A stretch of 64,000 bases of DNA, taken from JBGZFC01 sp964631255. GTDB lineage: Bacteria; Bacteroidota; Bacteroidia; Bacteroidales; Dysgonomonadaceae. Every line of letters begins with the position of its first letter. The stretch's first letter is position 1. Position numbers and translations under genes: made by a program. Below, in pieces: positions 35,561 to 43,144 of the stretch. The stretch spans positions 43,620 to 107,619 of the forward strand of contig CAZVWS010000004.1 of assembly GCA_964631255.1 (NCBI GenBank), written 5' to 3'. A model generated the notes under the pieces. It did no database searches. It was given only the letters and a program-made list of their open reading frames with translations, and had not been told where the DNA came from.

Positions 35561-35911
35561 AACAGTTGCACGAAAAGGATAATAAATAACTTTATAACCA
35601 GTTATTCATCTATTTGTAAGACAATTATATAATAAAATTATTTATTTGCCAGTAATATTGTATTTTTGATTGAAGATTTTTTCCGAGATTTTCTTACAAT
35701 ATACTAACTCCTTTCCATCTATGAATCTTTTTCCTTTGGATGAAAAAAACCGATACTAAAATTGAGCTAATGCATATGTATAGTATGGAAAAATATTTTC
35801 GGAAGTATTAAACTTTATTCGTTAATTACACATGCTATGTAACCGAAAATTAAATTGCAAAAAAAGGAATAGCCTTTATAGAGATAAGTACTAACAGATA
35901 AATTAATAGAT

Positions 35912-36026
35912 AAAAAAAAGACCAAGGTTTTGCTTGATCTTTTCCTAAAACTTAAATCACGCAATTACGCAACAGTTTTTCTATAACTGTTCGCTGTGCA
36001 CTCAGAACACCTAAATCTAAGTTTTA
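35912..36026 (-). ncRNA. Predicted small RNA between protease and DUF2589 operon
   Basis: On the minus strand, the promoter at 36032-36062 would start a transcript near 36026. It ends about 115 bases later at a hairpin (arms 35917-35926 and 35933-35942, one mismatch) followed by a run of eight T read on the minus strand. The 5' end (36018-36026, TAAAACTTA on the minus strand) pairs perfectly over 9 bp with 35946-35954, closing the RNA. Inside is a perfect 7-bp hairpin, AACAGTT (35971-35977) with AACTGTT (35985-35991). No coding frame of note. Target unknown. Confidence 0.5.
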
Positions 36027-36031
36027 ATGTA

Positions 36032-36062
36032 CAAATATAGCTTAAAACTCTGTTTAGTCAAA
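36032..36062 (-). promoter_or_regulatory. Consensus promoter of the predicted small RNA
   Basis: On the minus strand, TTTG (36059-36062), exactly 19 bases, TATATTTG (36032-36039): a complete match to the Bacteroidota consensus, with no reading frame downstream of it, only a terminator. Confidence 0.6.
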
Positions 36063-36376
36063 ATAAATTCTAATATTTAACATTATATTAACTTTTTACT
36101 CACATTCAAATATTGATAGTTCAGTATCACATTATCATGATTCTAATAATTGTTGAAAAGACAGCCGGTTTATTTAAAAAAACACCAATAAAAAAAATAT
36201 TATTACGATAAACACGAGTAATGTCCCCCCTACTGAAAGAATATTTTCTTGAAATTTCGTATAATTTTTAGTAAATACAAAATATTTGCTTTTTAAACAT
36301 GGTTAATTTTTGTTATTTCTACTCGTCGGCACCAGGATTTTTTAGTCATTATATGTCAATATATTAGGCTATTTTG

Positions 36377-36394
36377 ATGCGTAATTTGTCCTAT
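36377..36394 (+). promoter_or_regulatory. Shared operator-like element upstream of the DUF2589 operon
   Basis: ATGCGTAATTTGTCCTAT, 17 of 18 bases identical to the minus-strand reading of 35542-35559. A related TTAACGCAA follows at 36406-36414. It lies about 73 bases upstream of the operon -7 box. Confidence 0.5.
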
Positions 36395-36467
36395 TTTTAT
36401 GAATGTTAACGCAAAATAATTCTGATATTTTTATTCTCTTTTGGAATAATTAATTAAATAAACATAT

Positions 36468-36475
36468 TATATTTG
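36468..36475 (+). promoter_or_regulatory. -7 box of the DUF2589 operon
   Basis: TATATTTG fits TAnnTTTG. A TTTG lies at 36440-36443, but with 24 rather than 19 bases between. The implied leader is about 180 bases. Confidence 0.5.
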
Positions 36476-36602
36476 CCATTATAATTTATCACGGTTCAAT
36501 AAATGTGATATATGATAAGCAACCCATCTTTACTAGCGCGTACAAAATTGGAAGTAGAAAAATAAAACAACAAAAAAAGAAAGCAACGTAAAATATCATT
36601 TC

Positions 36603-36620
36603 ATATCAGAATTCTGATAT
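36603..36620. promoter_or_regulatory. Perfect 18-bp palindrome in the operon leader
   Basis: ATATCAGAATTCTGATAT reads the same on both strands and lies 45 bases before the first DUF2589 ATG. Its right half, extended to the 12-mer AATTCTGATATT, also occurs at 36418-36429 just upstream of the -7 box. It could be a repressor site or, in RNA, a 7-bp hairpin. Confidence 0.5.
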
Positions 36621-36664
36621 TGGAATAAATAAATATTCATTTTCACCATTAAAAAACAAATATT

Positions 36665-37714
36665 ATGAACTATTTAAACAGCAATGCTTCAAATATCGCT
36701 ACAAGCGCGTTGAAAGCAATCCCATTTGGAGATATTATAGGCGGCCCGTTAGAAGCCTGTATTTTGGCTCAAGAGAAGGCTGCAGTTACCACGGTCAACT
36801 TCATAGAGCGTGTAGGTATGCAAAGAAAACCCGTATTTGATGCCACGGGTAATCCGGTTAAAATAAAAAATGAAAACGGTGTTGAGGAGCAAGTTTTTGA
36901 ATGGGAAGCTATTTATATATCTTTCCAGTTTATACAAGGCGGACGAATGGTACGACTCAATGTTCCTATGCTCACGGTGGTGCCGGTACCTTATATAGCA
37001 ATAAACACGATTGATATCAACTTCAAAGCGAACATTTCAGCTTCGGCTGCCACTTTTGATGAGGAAACAGAAAGTGATTCGAGTAATCAAAAAGATTCTC
37101 AATTTGCTAGTGCCAGCGAATATGCGAGGCAGAACACCCGTAAAGGAGTAGGATTTTTAGGATTTTATAGAAAAAACAATACTTCTAGCAGTAGTTCAAG
37201 AAACTATTCGCAAAGTAGCATGAGTGCCTCCATATCCAGCAAAAAAGATTCCAAAGGAACAGCCGAATCCAAATATAGTGTAGAATACACCATGGACGTG
37301 GCAGTGCACGCATCGCAAGACAGTATGCCGGCCGGTATGGCAAAAATATTAGAACTGATTGGAACGGCAATGGACTTGTGCGATCCCGATGGCGAATTTG
37401 TAGTAAACTCTACACAATTTCGAGTTACAGGAAACGAAAAAGTACAGCTGGAAGCATCTTACAAAACACCTGCCGGTCTGCTAATGGCAGAAGGTTTTAA
37501 ATTATACAAATACAATGACTTAAAAGAATTTAATAAAAATGAATTCAATGATAAAGGTTTACCCAAAAATGGTACAGAATTACAGGATGGTCGCAAATTA
37601 AAAGATAAAAAAACTTATGAATTGGGTGAGGGTTATTATATTCTGCAATCAGACGATAAAACACAGTTTTTGCAATTGGCTGTAGAAAAAGAAGCTACAT
37701 CCCAAACCACCTAA
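36665..37714 (+). CDS. DUF2589 protein, paralogue A
   Basis: A 349-residue protein without signal peptide. The DUF2589 core is in three blocks: an amphipathic N-terminal helix region (residues 10-50, ALKAIPFGDIIGGPLEACIL), a beta block (84-126, FIQGGRMVRLNVPMLTVVPVP and then IDINFKANISAS) and a second block (193-233, KKDSKGTAESKYSVEYTMDV and QDSMPAGMAKILELI). Between the last two is a Ser/Asn-rich linker. Residues 234-349 form a separate, probably beta-rich module. The family has no known function. It is the first gene of the operon, with a long leader and 128 bases before paralogue B. Confidence 0.85.
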   Translation: MNYLNSNASNIATSALKAIPFGDIIGGPLEACILAQEKAAVTTVNFIERVGMQRKPVFDATGNPVKIKNENGVEEQVFEWEAIYISFQFIQGGRMVRLNVPMLTVVPVPYIAINTIDINFKANISASAATFDEETESDSSNQKDSQFASASEYARQNTRKGVGFLGFYRKNNTSSSSSRNYSQSSMSASISSKKDSKGTAESKYSVEYTMDVAVHASQDSMPAGMAKILELIGTAMDLCDPDGEFVVNSTQFRVTGNEKVQLEASYKTPAGLLMAEGFKLYKYNDLKEFNKNEFNDKGLPKNGTELQDGRKLKDKKTYELGEGYYILQSDDKTQFLQLAVEKEATSQTT

Positions 37715-37842
37715 ATAAATGTACATTGAATTTCAAGTTTTATAGAGTGCATTTCTCTCAATAACCTCCTGATATAGAGCATGAATATAAAGAAACAACA
37801 AAATAAGTTGTACAAATAAAGAATATAAAAAAATAAATAATT

Positions 37843-38727
37843 ATGGCATTAGATACATCGGCTTCACAAACCGCTACCAATGCGTTACAATCTATCCCTT
37901 TTGGTAACATCATTGGCGGACCGCTCAACGCTTGTATCGAAGCACAAGCACAATCGGCTCAGACCACTTGGCGATTTATACAAGAAGTAGGTCTCAGAAG
38001 TGATGAAAACGGCAAAAGAGAAGCCGTGAGCGTTAATTTTGAATATGTACAAGGTGGCAGGAAACTGATGTTGATAGTACCCCTGCTTACTATTGTTCCT
38101 ATCCCTTATATTGCAATAGATGAAATTGAAATAAATTTCAAAGCACAAATTTCGGCATCGGCTTCTACCTCGAGCGAGAAAAGTAACTCTACCGGAATGG
38201 AAGCCGGAGTTTCTGCTTCGGCTCGTTTTGGCGGTTTTCTCAATCACGGAAAGGTAAATATGCATGCCAATTTTTCGAGCAAAAAAGACTCCAAATCCAC
38301 ACAAGAATCTAAGTATAGTGTAGAATACACCATGGACGTGCGGGTACATGCCATGCAAGATAGTATGCCTGCCGGCATGGCTCGCATTTTAGAAATTCTG
38401 AACAGTTCGGTAGATTCGGTCAACTCCAAAGGAGAGCTTTATGCAAGCGACAACGTACTGTATCTAACCAAAGACACAAGTGTGGTAACTGTTGCCTCTT
38501 ACAAATCTGCAGAAGGACTGCTTTCGCCAAGAGATATTGAAATATTTGATGCCGATGACAAGTCCATTTTAAAATTACCCGATGGAAAAAATAAAGATGA
38601 AAATAAATCGAAAGGCGTAAGTATTAGATTATCTGATTCGGGCGAGAATTTGTTATGCAGCTTTACAAAAAAAGGAGCCTTCTATTTAAAAGCAAATGAG
38701 TGTCAACAGTTAGTAACAGTGATATAA
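37843..38727 (+). CDS. DUF2589 protein, paralogue B
   Basis: A 294-residue protein with the same core as A: SIPFGNIIGGPLNACIEAQ (about 17-35), VQGGRKLMLIVPLLTIVPIP (69-88), EIEINFKAQISASA, and SKKDSKSTQESKYSVEYTMD (146-165) with QDSMPAGMARILEIL (172-186). At DNA level a 27-base stretch encoding YSVEYTMDV is identical in A and B, a sign of recent duplication or gene conversion. Its C-terminal module (about 195-294) differs from that of A and ends in a strand-rich KGAFYLKANECQQLVTVI. Of all the members it has the shortest linker and is probably closest to the minimal form. Confidence 0.87.
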   Translation: MALDTSASQTATNALQSIPFGNIIGGPLNACIEAQAQSAQTTWRFIQEVGLRSDENGKREAVSVNFEYVQGGRKLMLIVPLLTIVPIPYIAIDEIEINFKAQISASASTSSEKSNSTGMEAGVSASARFGGFLNHGKVNMHANFSSKKDSKSTQESKYSVEYTMDVRVHAMQDSMPAGMARILEILNSSVDSVNSKGELYASDNVLYLTKDTSVVTVASYKSAEGLLSPRDIEIFDADDKSILKLPDGKNKDENKSKGVSIRLSDSGENLLCSFTKKGAFYLKANECQQLVTVI

Positions 38728-38781
38728 TTTCTGTCAGAACTATATTACCAAGATGTTTTACCTCCAAAAAAATGATGAATC

Positions 38782-39882
38782 ATGAGCGAAAATCAAACAA
38801 ATGACTTTTCCCAATTAGATGGTCTGAGTAAAGTGGTTACCAATTCGTTAAGCCAGTTGCCATTTACGCATCTGATAAGCGAACCACTAAAAGCGTGTGT
38901 GCATGCACAAAACGAAACTACCAAAGCTACATTAGCCTCCATGATGGAAATGGGACTAATTGCAGACAAAAATAAAAACAAAGCTGCCATTTTTGTCGAA
39001 TTTGAGTTTATGAGTGGAGGTAGAATTAAAAAAATGTCTGTACCTTTGCTCACTTTAGTCCCGATAAATTTTATTGGAATCAATTCTGTTACTATCGCCT
39101 TTAAAGCAGCAATAAATGCTTCGTCGAAAAATACGTTTGCAGATATTGGAGCCGAAATAGCTAAAGCAAAAAAAGATTCTGCTAAAAAAGATGAAAGTGA
39201 AGGAGGAAGTGGTGGAGAAAATAATAATACAAATGAACCACCAAAAAAAAGTGTTAGGGCAAACGCGAAGAAAAACAAAAGCTCTTCAGGTGAAGAAACT
39301 ACTACAGAAGAAAATGATTCAAGCACACCTGACAACCAAACCAGTGGTAGTGATGACAAAGATGGGGATAAAGGTTTCGACTGGGATATTTTAAAAAACG
39401 TGCCAAAAGTTGTTGAATATGTGATAGATCTTATTCCGTCTAAAAAAGACGAAAAAGCCAAAGACAAGGAAAATGGATCAAATTATTCCAATAAAAAAGA
39501 CTCTACCTCCACTCGCGAATCGAAATACAGTATAGAGACAACTGTAGATTTTTCGCTCTCTGCCGGACCAACCGATATGCCGGGTGGCATGGCACGAATG
39601 CTCGAAATCCTGAATTCCACGATTGAGGTTTTTGACCCCGATGGCGAACTATTGATAACGGAATACAAAATTGGCAAAGGAGAAAAAGTGTACATTGAAT
39701 ACAAAAACGAGAAAGGGCTGTACGAGATAGAAGAGATAAAAATAAACAACAGCCAAGACGTAAGTGTACCAAAGGAAAAAATTGAAGAAATGGGAAATGG
39801 TATCTTGGTACAGTTGGATGATGCAGGCAATTACACGGTAACAGCAAAGAAAAAGAAAGAAGTTATTATTGTAACTGAATGA
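38782..39882 (+). CDS. DUF2589 protein, paralogue C, with charged linker
   Basis: A 366-residue protein. The N-terminal block is more divergent (SQLPFTHLISEPLKACVHAQ), followed by MSGGRIKKMSVPLLTLVPINF. A long Lys/Asp/Glu/Ser-rich insert (about residues 118-235, with runs such as GEETTTEENDSSTPDNQTSG) separates it from the second core block KKDSTSTRESKYSIETTVDF and DMPGGMARMLEIL. A beta-rich C-terminal module follows. The insert looks unfolded. It lies 54 bases after paralogue B and 13 bases before the next gene. Confidence 0.83.
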   Translation: MSENQTNDFSQLDGLSKVVTNSLSQLPFTHLISEPLKACVHAQNETTKATLASMMEMGLIADKNKNKAAIFVEFEFMSGGRIKKMSVPLLTLVPINFIGINSVTIAFKAAINASSKNTFADIGAEIAKAKKDSAKKDESEGGSGGENNNTNEPPKKSVRANAKKNKSSSGEETTTEENDSSTPDNQTSGSDDKDGDKGFDWDILKNVPKVVEYVIDLIPSKKDEKAKDKENGSNYSNKKDSTSTRESKYSIETTVDFSLSAGPTDMPGGMARMLEILNSTIEVFDPDGELLITEYKIGKGEKVYIEYKNEKGLYEIEEIKINNSQDVSVPKEKIEEMGNGILVQLDDAGNYTVTAKKKKEVIIVTE

Positions 39883-39895
39883 TAATAAAATAACG

Positions 39896-40669
39896 ATGAC
39901 AAATTTAAAACAAATACTCACATCGGTACTACACGATGTTGTTCAAGCCCAACACGAAGCAAACCTATTTGCTGTAAACTTGGCGGCAGAATACGCGCAA
40001 CAAAACAAGGGACTAACCATAACACCTCCGTCTGTTGCTGTAGGCGAATTGTCTATCAACTTACGCTACGCTGTGCAAGAAGGGGAAGAAATTAACGAAA
40101 AGAAAACTCTGAACCAAAAAGAAAAGGCAAATTGGTTAAAAAAACTATCCAAACAATTGGCTAAACTCATGATCAGAAAACTGGTTGAAGAGCTGCAAGC
40201 ATCTAAAGTACCTTATGAAGATAACGGGTTTTCTTTTGTTAATGACTTAGGCGATAATGAAAGTCTGCAAGACTATATCGCCCAACGAACTCTTACCTCG
40301 TTAGAATTACTCAAAGATCGGATTATTTTAGAAAACTCGGCTTTTGATATTGAATTAATTTCGGATCAAGTATTATATGTAGGCGAACAGTATCTGCTCA
40401 AGCATTCTGATATTATCGGTTTATTTAACCTTCCGGAAGGTTCTGCGCTGTTTAACAGAATAAAAAAGGTTCTGGATCATGAAATAAATGATAGTGTAAA
40501 ACAAATTGTGGACGAAATTTCGGTAGAAACAATGTTTGATTCACATAGCTATGCATCTCTGAATATTACGGTGAATGCCGATGAATTAAAAAAACTCCCC
40601 GCAGAAAGCATACAGCAATTGAGTATCAAAATCGGTTCTAAAACAATAAATGAGGTTACTAATTTGTAA
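39896..40669 (+). CDS. DUF2589-related protein D (divergent helical member)
   Basis: A 257-residue protein without signal peptide. Its start, LTSVLHDVVQAQHEANLFAVNLAAEYAQQ, resembles the DUF2589 N-terminal helix (an A-Q-x-E-A pattern). VAVGELSINLRYAVQEG may be a beta strand pair. The middle is helical with a Lys-rich segment, and the end (YASLNITVNADELKKLPAESI) resembles the last core strand and helix. The GGR and QDSMPAGM motifs are missing. It may be a partner of the true DUF2589 proteins; homology is plausible but unproven. Packed 13 bases from both neighbours. Confidence 0.65.
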   Translation: MTNLKQILTSVLHDVVQAQHEANLFAVNLAAEYAQQNKGLTITPPSVAVGELSINLRYAVQEGEEINEKKTLNQKEKANWLKKLSKQLAKLMIRKLVEELQASKVPYEDNGFSFVNDLGDNESLQDYIAQRTLTSLELLKDRIILENSAFDIELISDQVLYVGEQYLLKHSDIIGLFNLPEGSALFNRIKKVLDHEINDSVKQIVDEISVETMFDSHSYASLNITVNADELKKLPAESIQQLSIKIGSKTINEVTNL

Positions 40670-40682
40670 AAATTAAGCTTTT

Positions 40683-41621
40683 ATGCCAAATATAATTTCC
40701 AACGAAGCAAATCTTTCCAAGTTGCTGAGCGATGCTTACACCTCCACTCTCAATGCTGAGTTGCAGGGACAAAAACAACACTTAGAAATATTAAACCAAA
40801 TAAAAGATTTGCCTCCATTTTCTTTCTCCTTTACCGATGAAAATGGGAACAAAACAGTGTTACAAGTGCCGGTAATAACATTGATTCCCCTTTCTATGTT
40901 GCATATCGAGGAAGCAGAATTTAATTACTCCGTGTCGCTATCATACAATAGTACATCACAAAGCGAGACTCCAATATTAGATAAGGGAATTCCCAATTTT
41001 ACAAAAGCATTTATTTACAATAATGGTGCTACTAAAATGATTAATAATAGAAAAGTATATGAAGGAGAATATACAGAATTAGAAGAAATCGAAATTTTTT
41101 TACCAATCACCGGTAGTCAAATTCCAATTTTTAAAATAATAGAAATAGGAGGTGAACCAGTCTATTATCACTCGAAGATATCAAATGTAAAACAAAAAAT
41201 TAAATTGCTTTCATTCGGAAGACCTCACGTAGCTCTTTGGGAATTAAAAAATCCGGATCTAACCAAATATAAATTTTTGATTAGATTTCAACTATCTGGA
41301 GTGGTTGAATATGAAAATAAGAAGTACATACAAGACAACAAAGGAGAAAAAACCATCGAAATAAAAAAAGAAATATTCAATAACAGAGACGGGAAAAGAT
41401 TCGCGTTGAAAAAACACATAGCTCGAGAATTTCTTCACAGATCTCAATATACTGAAATAAACAAGAGCAATACAAACTTTATGGTAACGTTAGATAACGA
41501 AAACCAAATGAATACAAACCTGACAGTAAAGGTAAAATTGAAACAAAGTAGCATCCCTACTGGTATGTATGAAATTTTGCAAACTGCCGGTAATAATATA
41601 AAAATTATTCAAGGCCGCTAA
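40683..41621 (+). CDS. DUF2589-related protein E (divergent)
   Basis: A 312-residue protein keeping traces of the core: an N-terminal helix (DAYTSTLNAELQGQKQHLEIL), the strand pair TVLQVPVITLIPLSMLHIEEAE with the V-P-x-x-T-x-x-P spacing of the family, and a C-terminal LTVKVKLKQSSIPTGMYEILQ that matches the QDSMPAGMARILE block. Between them (about residues 100-270) is an insert found in no other member, with predicted strands. It looks like a DUF2589 protein with a domain inserted in the core rather than added at the end. Confidence 0.7.
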   Translation: MPNIISNEANLSKLLSDAYTSTLNAELQGQKQHLEILNQIKDLPPFSFSFTDENGNKTVLQVPVITLIPLSMLHIEEAEFNYSVSLSYNSTSQSETPILDKGIPNFTKAFIYNNGATKMINNRKVYEGEYTELEEIEIFLPITGSQIPIFKIIEIGGEPVYYHSKISNVKQKIKLLSFGRPHVALWELKNPDLTKYKFLIRFQLSGVVEYENKKYIQDNKGEKTIEIKKEIFNNRDGKRFALKKHIAREFLHRSQYTEINKSNTNFMVTLDNENQMNTNLTVKVKLKQSSIPTGMYEILQTAGNNIKIIQGR

Positions 41622-41666
41622 ATTCTATTATTCTCAAATTCAGATTAAAAAAAGAAATAACAGAAA

Positions 41667-41891
41667 ATGAATCCAACAGAACAAAAAAAACCGGGACTCG
41701 CGTGTCCAAAATGCAATCGTTTCATCGAAACGACTATCGGAGATCTTATTTCAAAATCATATATTGAATGTTCTCACTGCAGATTGCGCCTCAACATCAA
41801 CAAGCAAGAGTCGAAAAAAGCACTTGATATATTGCAAGATGTGGAAAAAGCCCGACAAAATTTGGACAAAGCAAGCAATTTTAAACGATAA
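41667..41891 (+). CDS. Small zinc-ribbon protein
   Basis: A 74-residue protein with two CxxC pairs, CPKCNRF (residues 14-20) and CSHCRLR (35-41), spaced as in a zinc ribbon. A Lys/Glu-rich helix follows. There is no signal peptide. Zinc ribbons of this size bind nucleic acid or protein; which applies cannot be told. Its place inside the DUF2589 operon (45 and 27 bases from neighbours) suggests an accessory or assembly factor. Confidence 0.7.
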   Translation: MNPTEQKKPGLACPKCNRFIETTIGDLISKSYIECSHCRLRLNINKQESKKALDILQDVEKARQNLDKASNFKR

Positions 41892-41918
41892 TCACCTTTT
41901 CAAAACATATTATTCATC

Positions 41919-43130
41919 ATGCAACACAATGTAAATGACGACATGGCGCGCATCCCTTTTAGTGATTTGATTGGCAGACCGCTAAGAGCATGTATCGAAG
42001 CACAAGAAAAAGCATCCATGTGCACTTGGGACTATATACAGTCTATTGGTTTGCAGGATGTTACTGGCTCTGATAATCCACAAAAGGAATTGCTGATGAT
42101 TACCTTTTCATTTATCAGTGAGGGTGGAATGGCTTCGTTGCGCCTGCCTTTACTCTCCGTAGTTCCTATTCCTTATTTTTCTATCGACACATTGGATATC
42201 AGCTTCCGGGCAAATATTAAATCGGTTCAAGTAACCGAAGAAACCGGCGAAACCAGCCTGAAAGGAATTAATAATATTACCGGAAGACGTACAGAAAATA
42301 TTTTAGCAAGCTATTCGATAAGCAAAGATTCAGAGTCAATAGAAAGCAGCGAATACAATGTAGAAAACGCCATTGACGTAAGAATACGTGCCACGCAAGA
42401 TCACATGCCCGCCGGATTGTCAAAAGTTTTGGCATTTATGGAACAAGCCATACAGGTAAAAACACCACAAATAGAACTAAAAGACACAAACATGGCAACT
42501 GCCATTCGCGATTTTAGGTATAAATTTTCCAGTCTGCCCAATTCTAATCTCTCTCCTGTTTTAACCTCTATCCCCGGTTTGGTGCCTGACAAGTCCGATC
42601 TTCACATGAAAGAAGGTGTTATAGATAGAAGTTATTTGCAAAGCATCGAGGTTTTGAGTTTTTTATATTCCGATTGTCCTTTTAACAACATTGACGATTT
42701 GGCTAATATGGATAACCTTACGGCTTTTATTTGTGATAAAATTGTGATTTCTTCTATTTACAGTTTTTCAATGCAAAATCTTTCGTCGGTGGCTCTATTA
42801 TCGTTAAACAGCAATGGTGATGCACTTCACGAAAAACAACATATACCAAATTTTGAGTTTAAGTGGCTCCATAAAATTCAAACTCTATTCCTGAGCAATT
42901 TTCAACAACTTGCACTGAATCAAGTTATTTTGAGCAATTCATTTGATTTAGTTTCACTTGTTATATATAACTGTCATATCGAAGTGGTGGATATATCCGT
43001 TTCAAAAAACATACAAGTTTTAAAAATAGAATCAGGAAATGTAAAAGAGCTAATAGTTTGGCGCGGTTTTTCGACTAATAAATTGCAAATCTGCAAATTA
43101 CCCAATGATATTATCATACAAGAAATTTAA
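41919..43130 (+). CDS. DUF2589 protein, paralogue F, with LRR-like C-terminal region
   Basis: A 403-residue protein. The core is complete within residues 1-185: ARIPFSDLIGRPLRACIEAQ, SEGGMASLRLPLLSVVPIPYF, then SISKDSESIESSEYNVENAID and QDHMPAGLSKVLAFM. Residues about 225-400 form a separate region with regularly spaced Leu/Ile/Val and Asn (LTAFICDKIVISSIYSF, IQTLFLSNFQQLALNQVIL, LVSLVIYNCHIEVVDI). These look like irregular leucine-rich or solenoid repeats. Such repeats usually bind protein ligands. It directly precedes paralogue G. Confidence 0.78.
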   Translation: MQHNVNDDMARIPFSDLIGRPLRACIEAQEKASMCTWDYIQSIGLQDVTGSDNPQKELLMITFSFISEGGMASLRLPLLSVVPIPYFSIDTLDISFRANIKSVQVTEETGETSLKGINNITGRRTENILASYSISKDSESIESSEYNVENAIDVRIRATQDHMPAGLSKVLAFMEQAIQVKTPQIELKDTNMATAIRDFRYKFSSLPNSNLSPVLTSIPGLVPDKSDLHMKEGVIDRSYLQSIEVLSFLYSDCPFNNIDDLANMDNLTAFICDKIVISSIYSFSMQNLSSVALLSLNSNGDALHEKQHIPNFEFKWLHKIQTLFLSNFQQLALNQVILSNSFDLVSLVIYNCHIEVVDISVSKNIQVLKIESGNVKELIVWRGFSTNKLQICKLPNDIIIQEI

Positions 43131-43144
43131 CCGGTAAATAAATT

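Larger units (their letters stand above)
35445..36664. other. 1.2 kb AT-rich divergent intergenic region
   Basis: No protein gene was seen on either strand. It holds the protease promoter, a direct-repeat operator candidate (35531-35560), a predicted small RNA with promoter and terminator (35912-36062), a second copy of the operator core in inverted orientation (36377-36394), the probable operon -7 box (36468-36475), and a leader of about 180 bases with a perfect palindrome (36603-36620). The stretch 36063-36370 is A/T-rich with nothing I can name. Confidence 0.7.

Noticed and set aside
35971..35991. A perfect hairpin considered as a tRNA arm
   Set aside because: No further cloverleaf arms and no CCA-type acceptor stem; it fits within the predicted small RNA.
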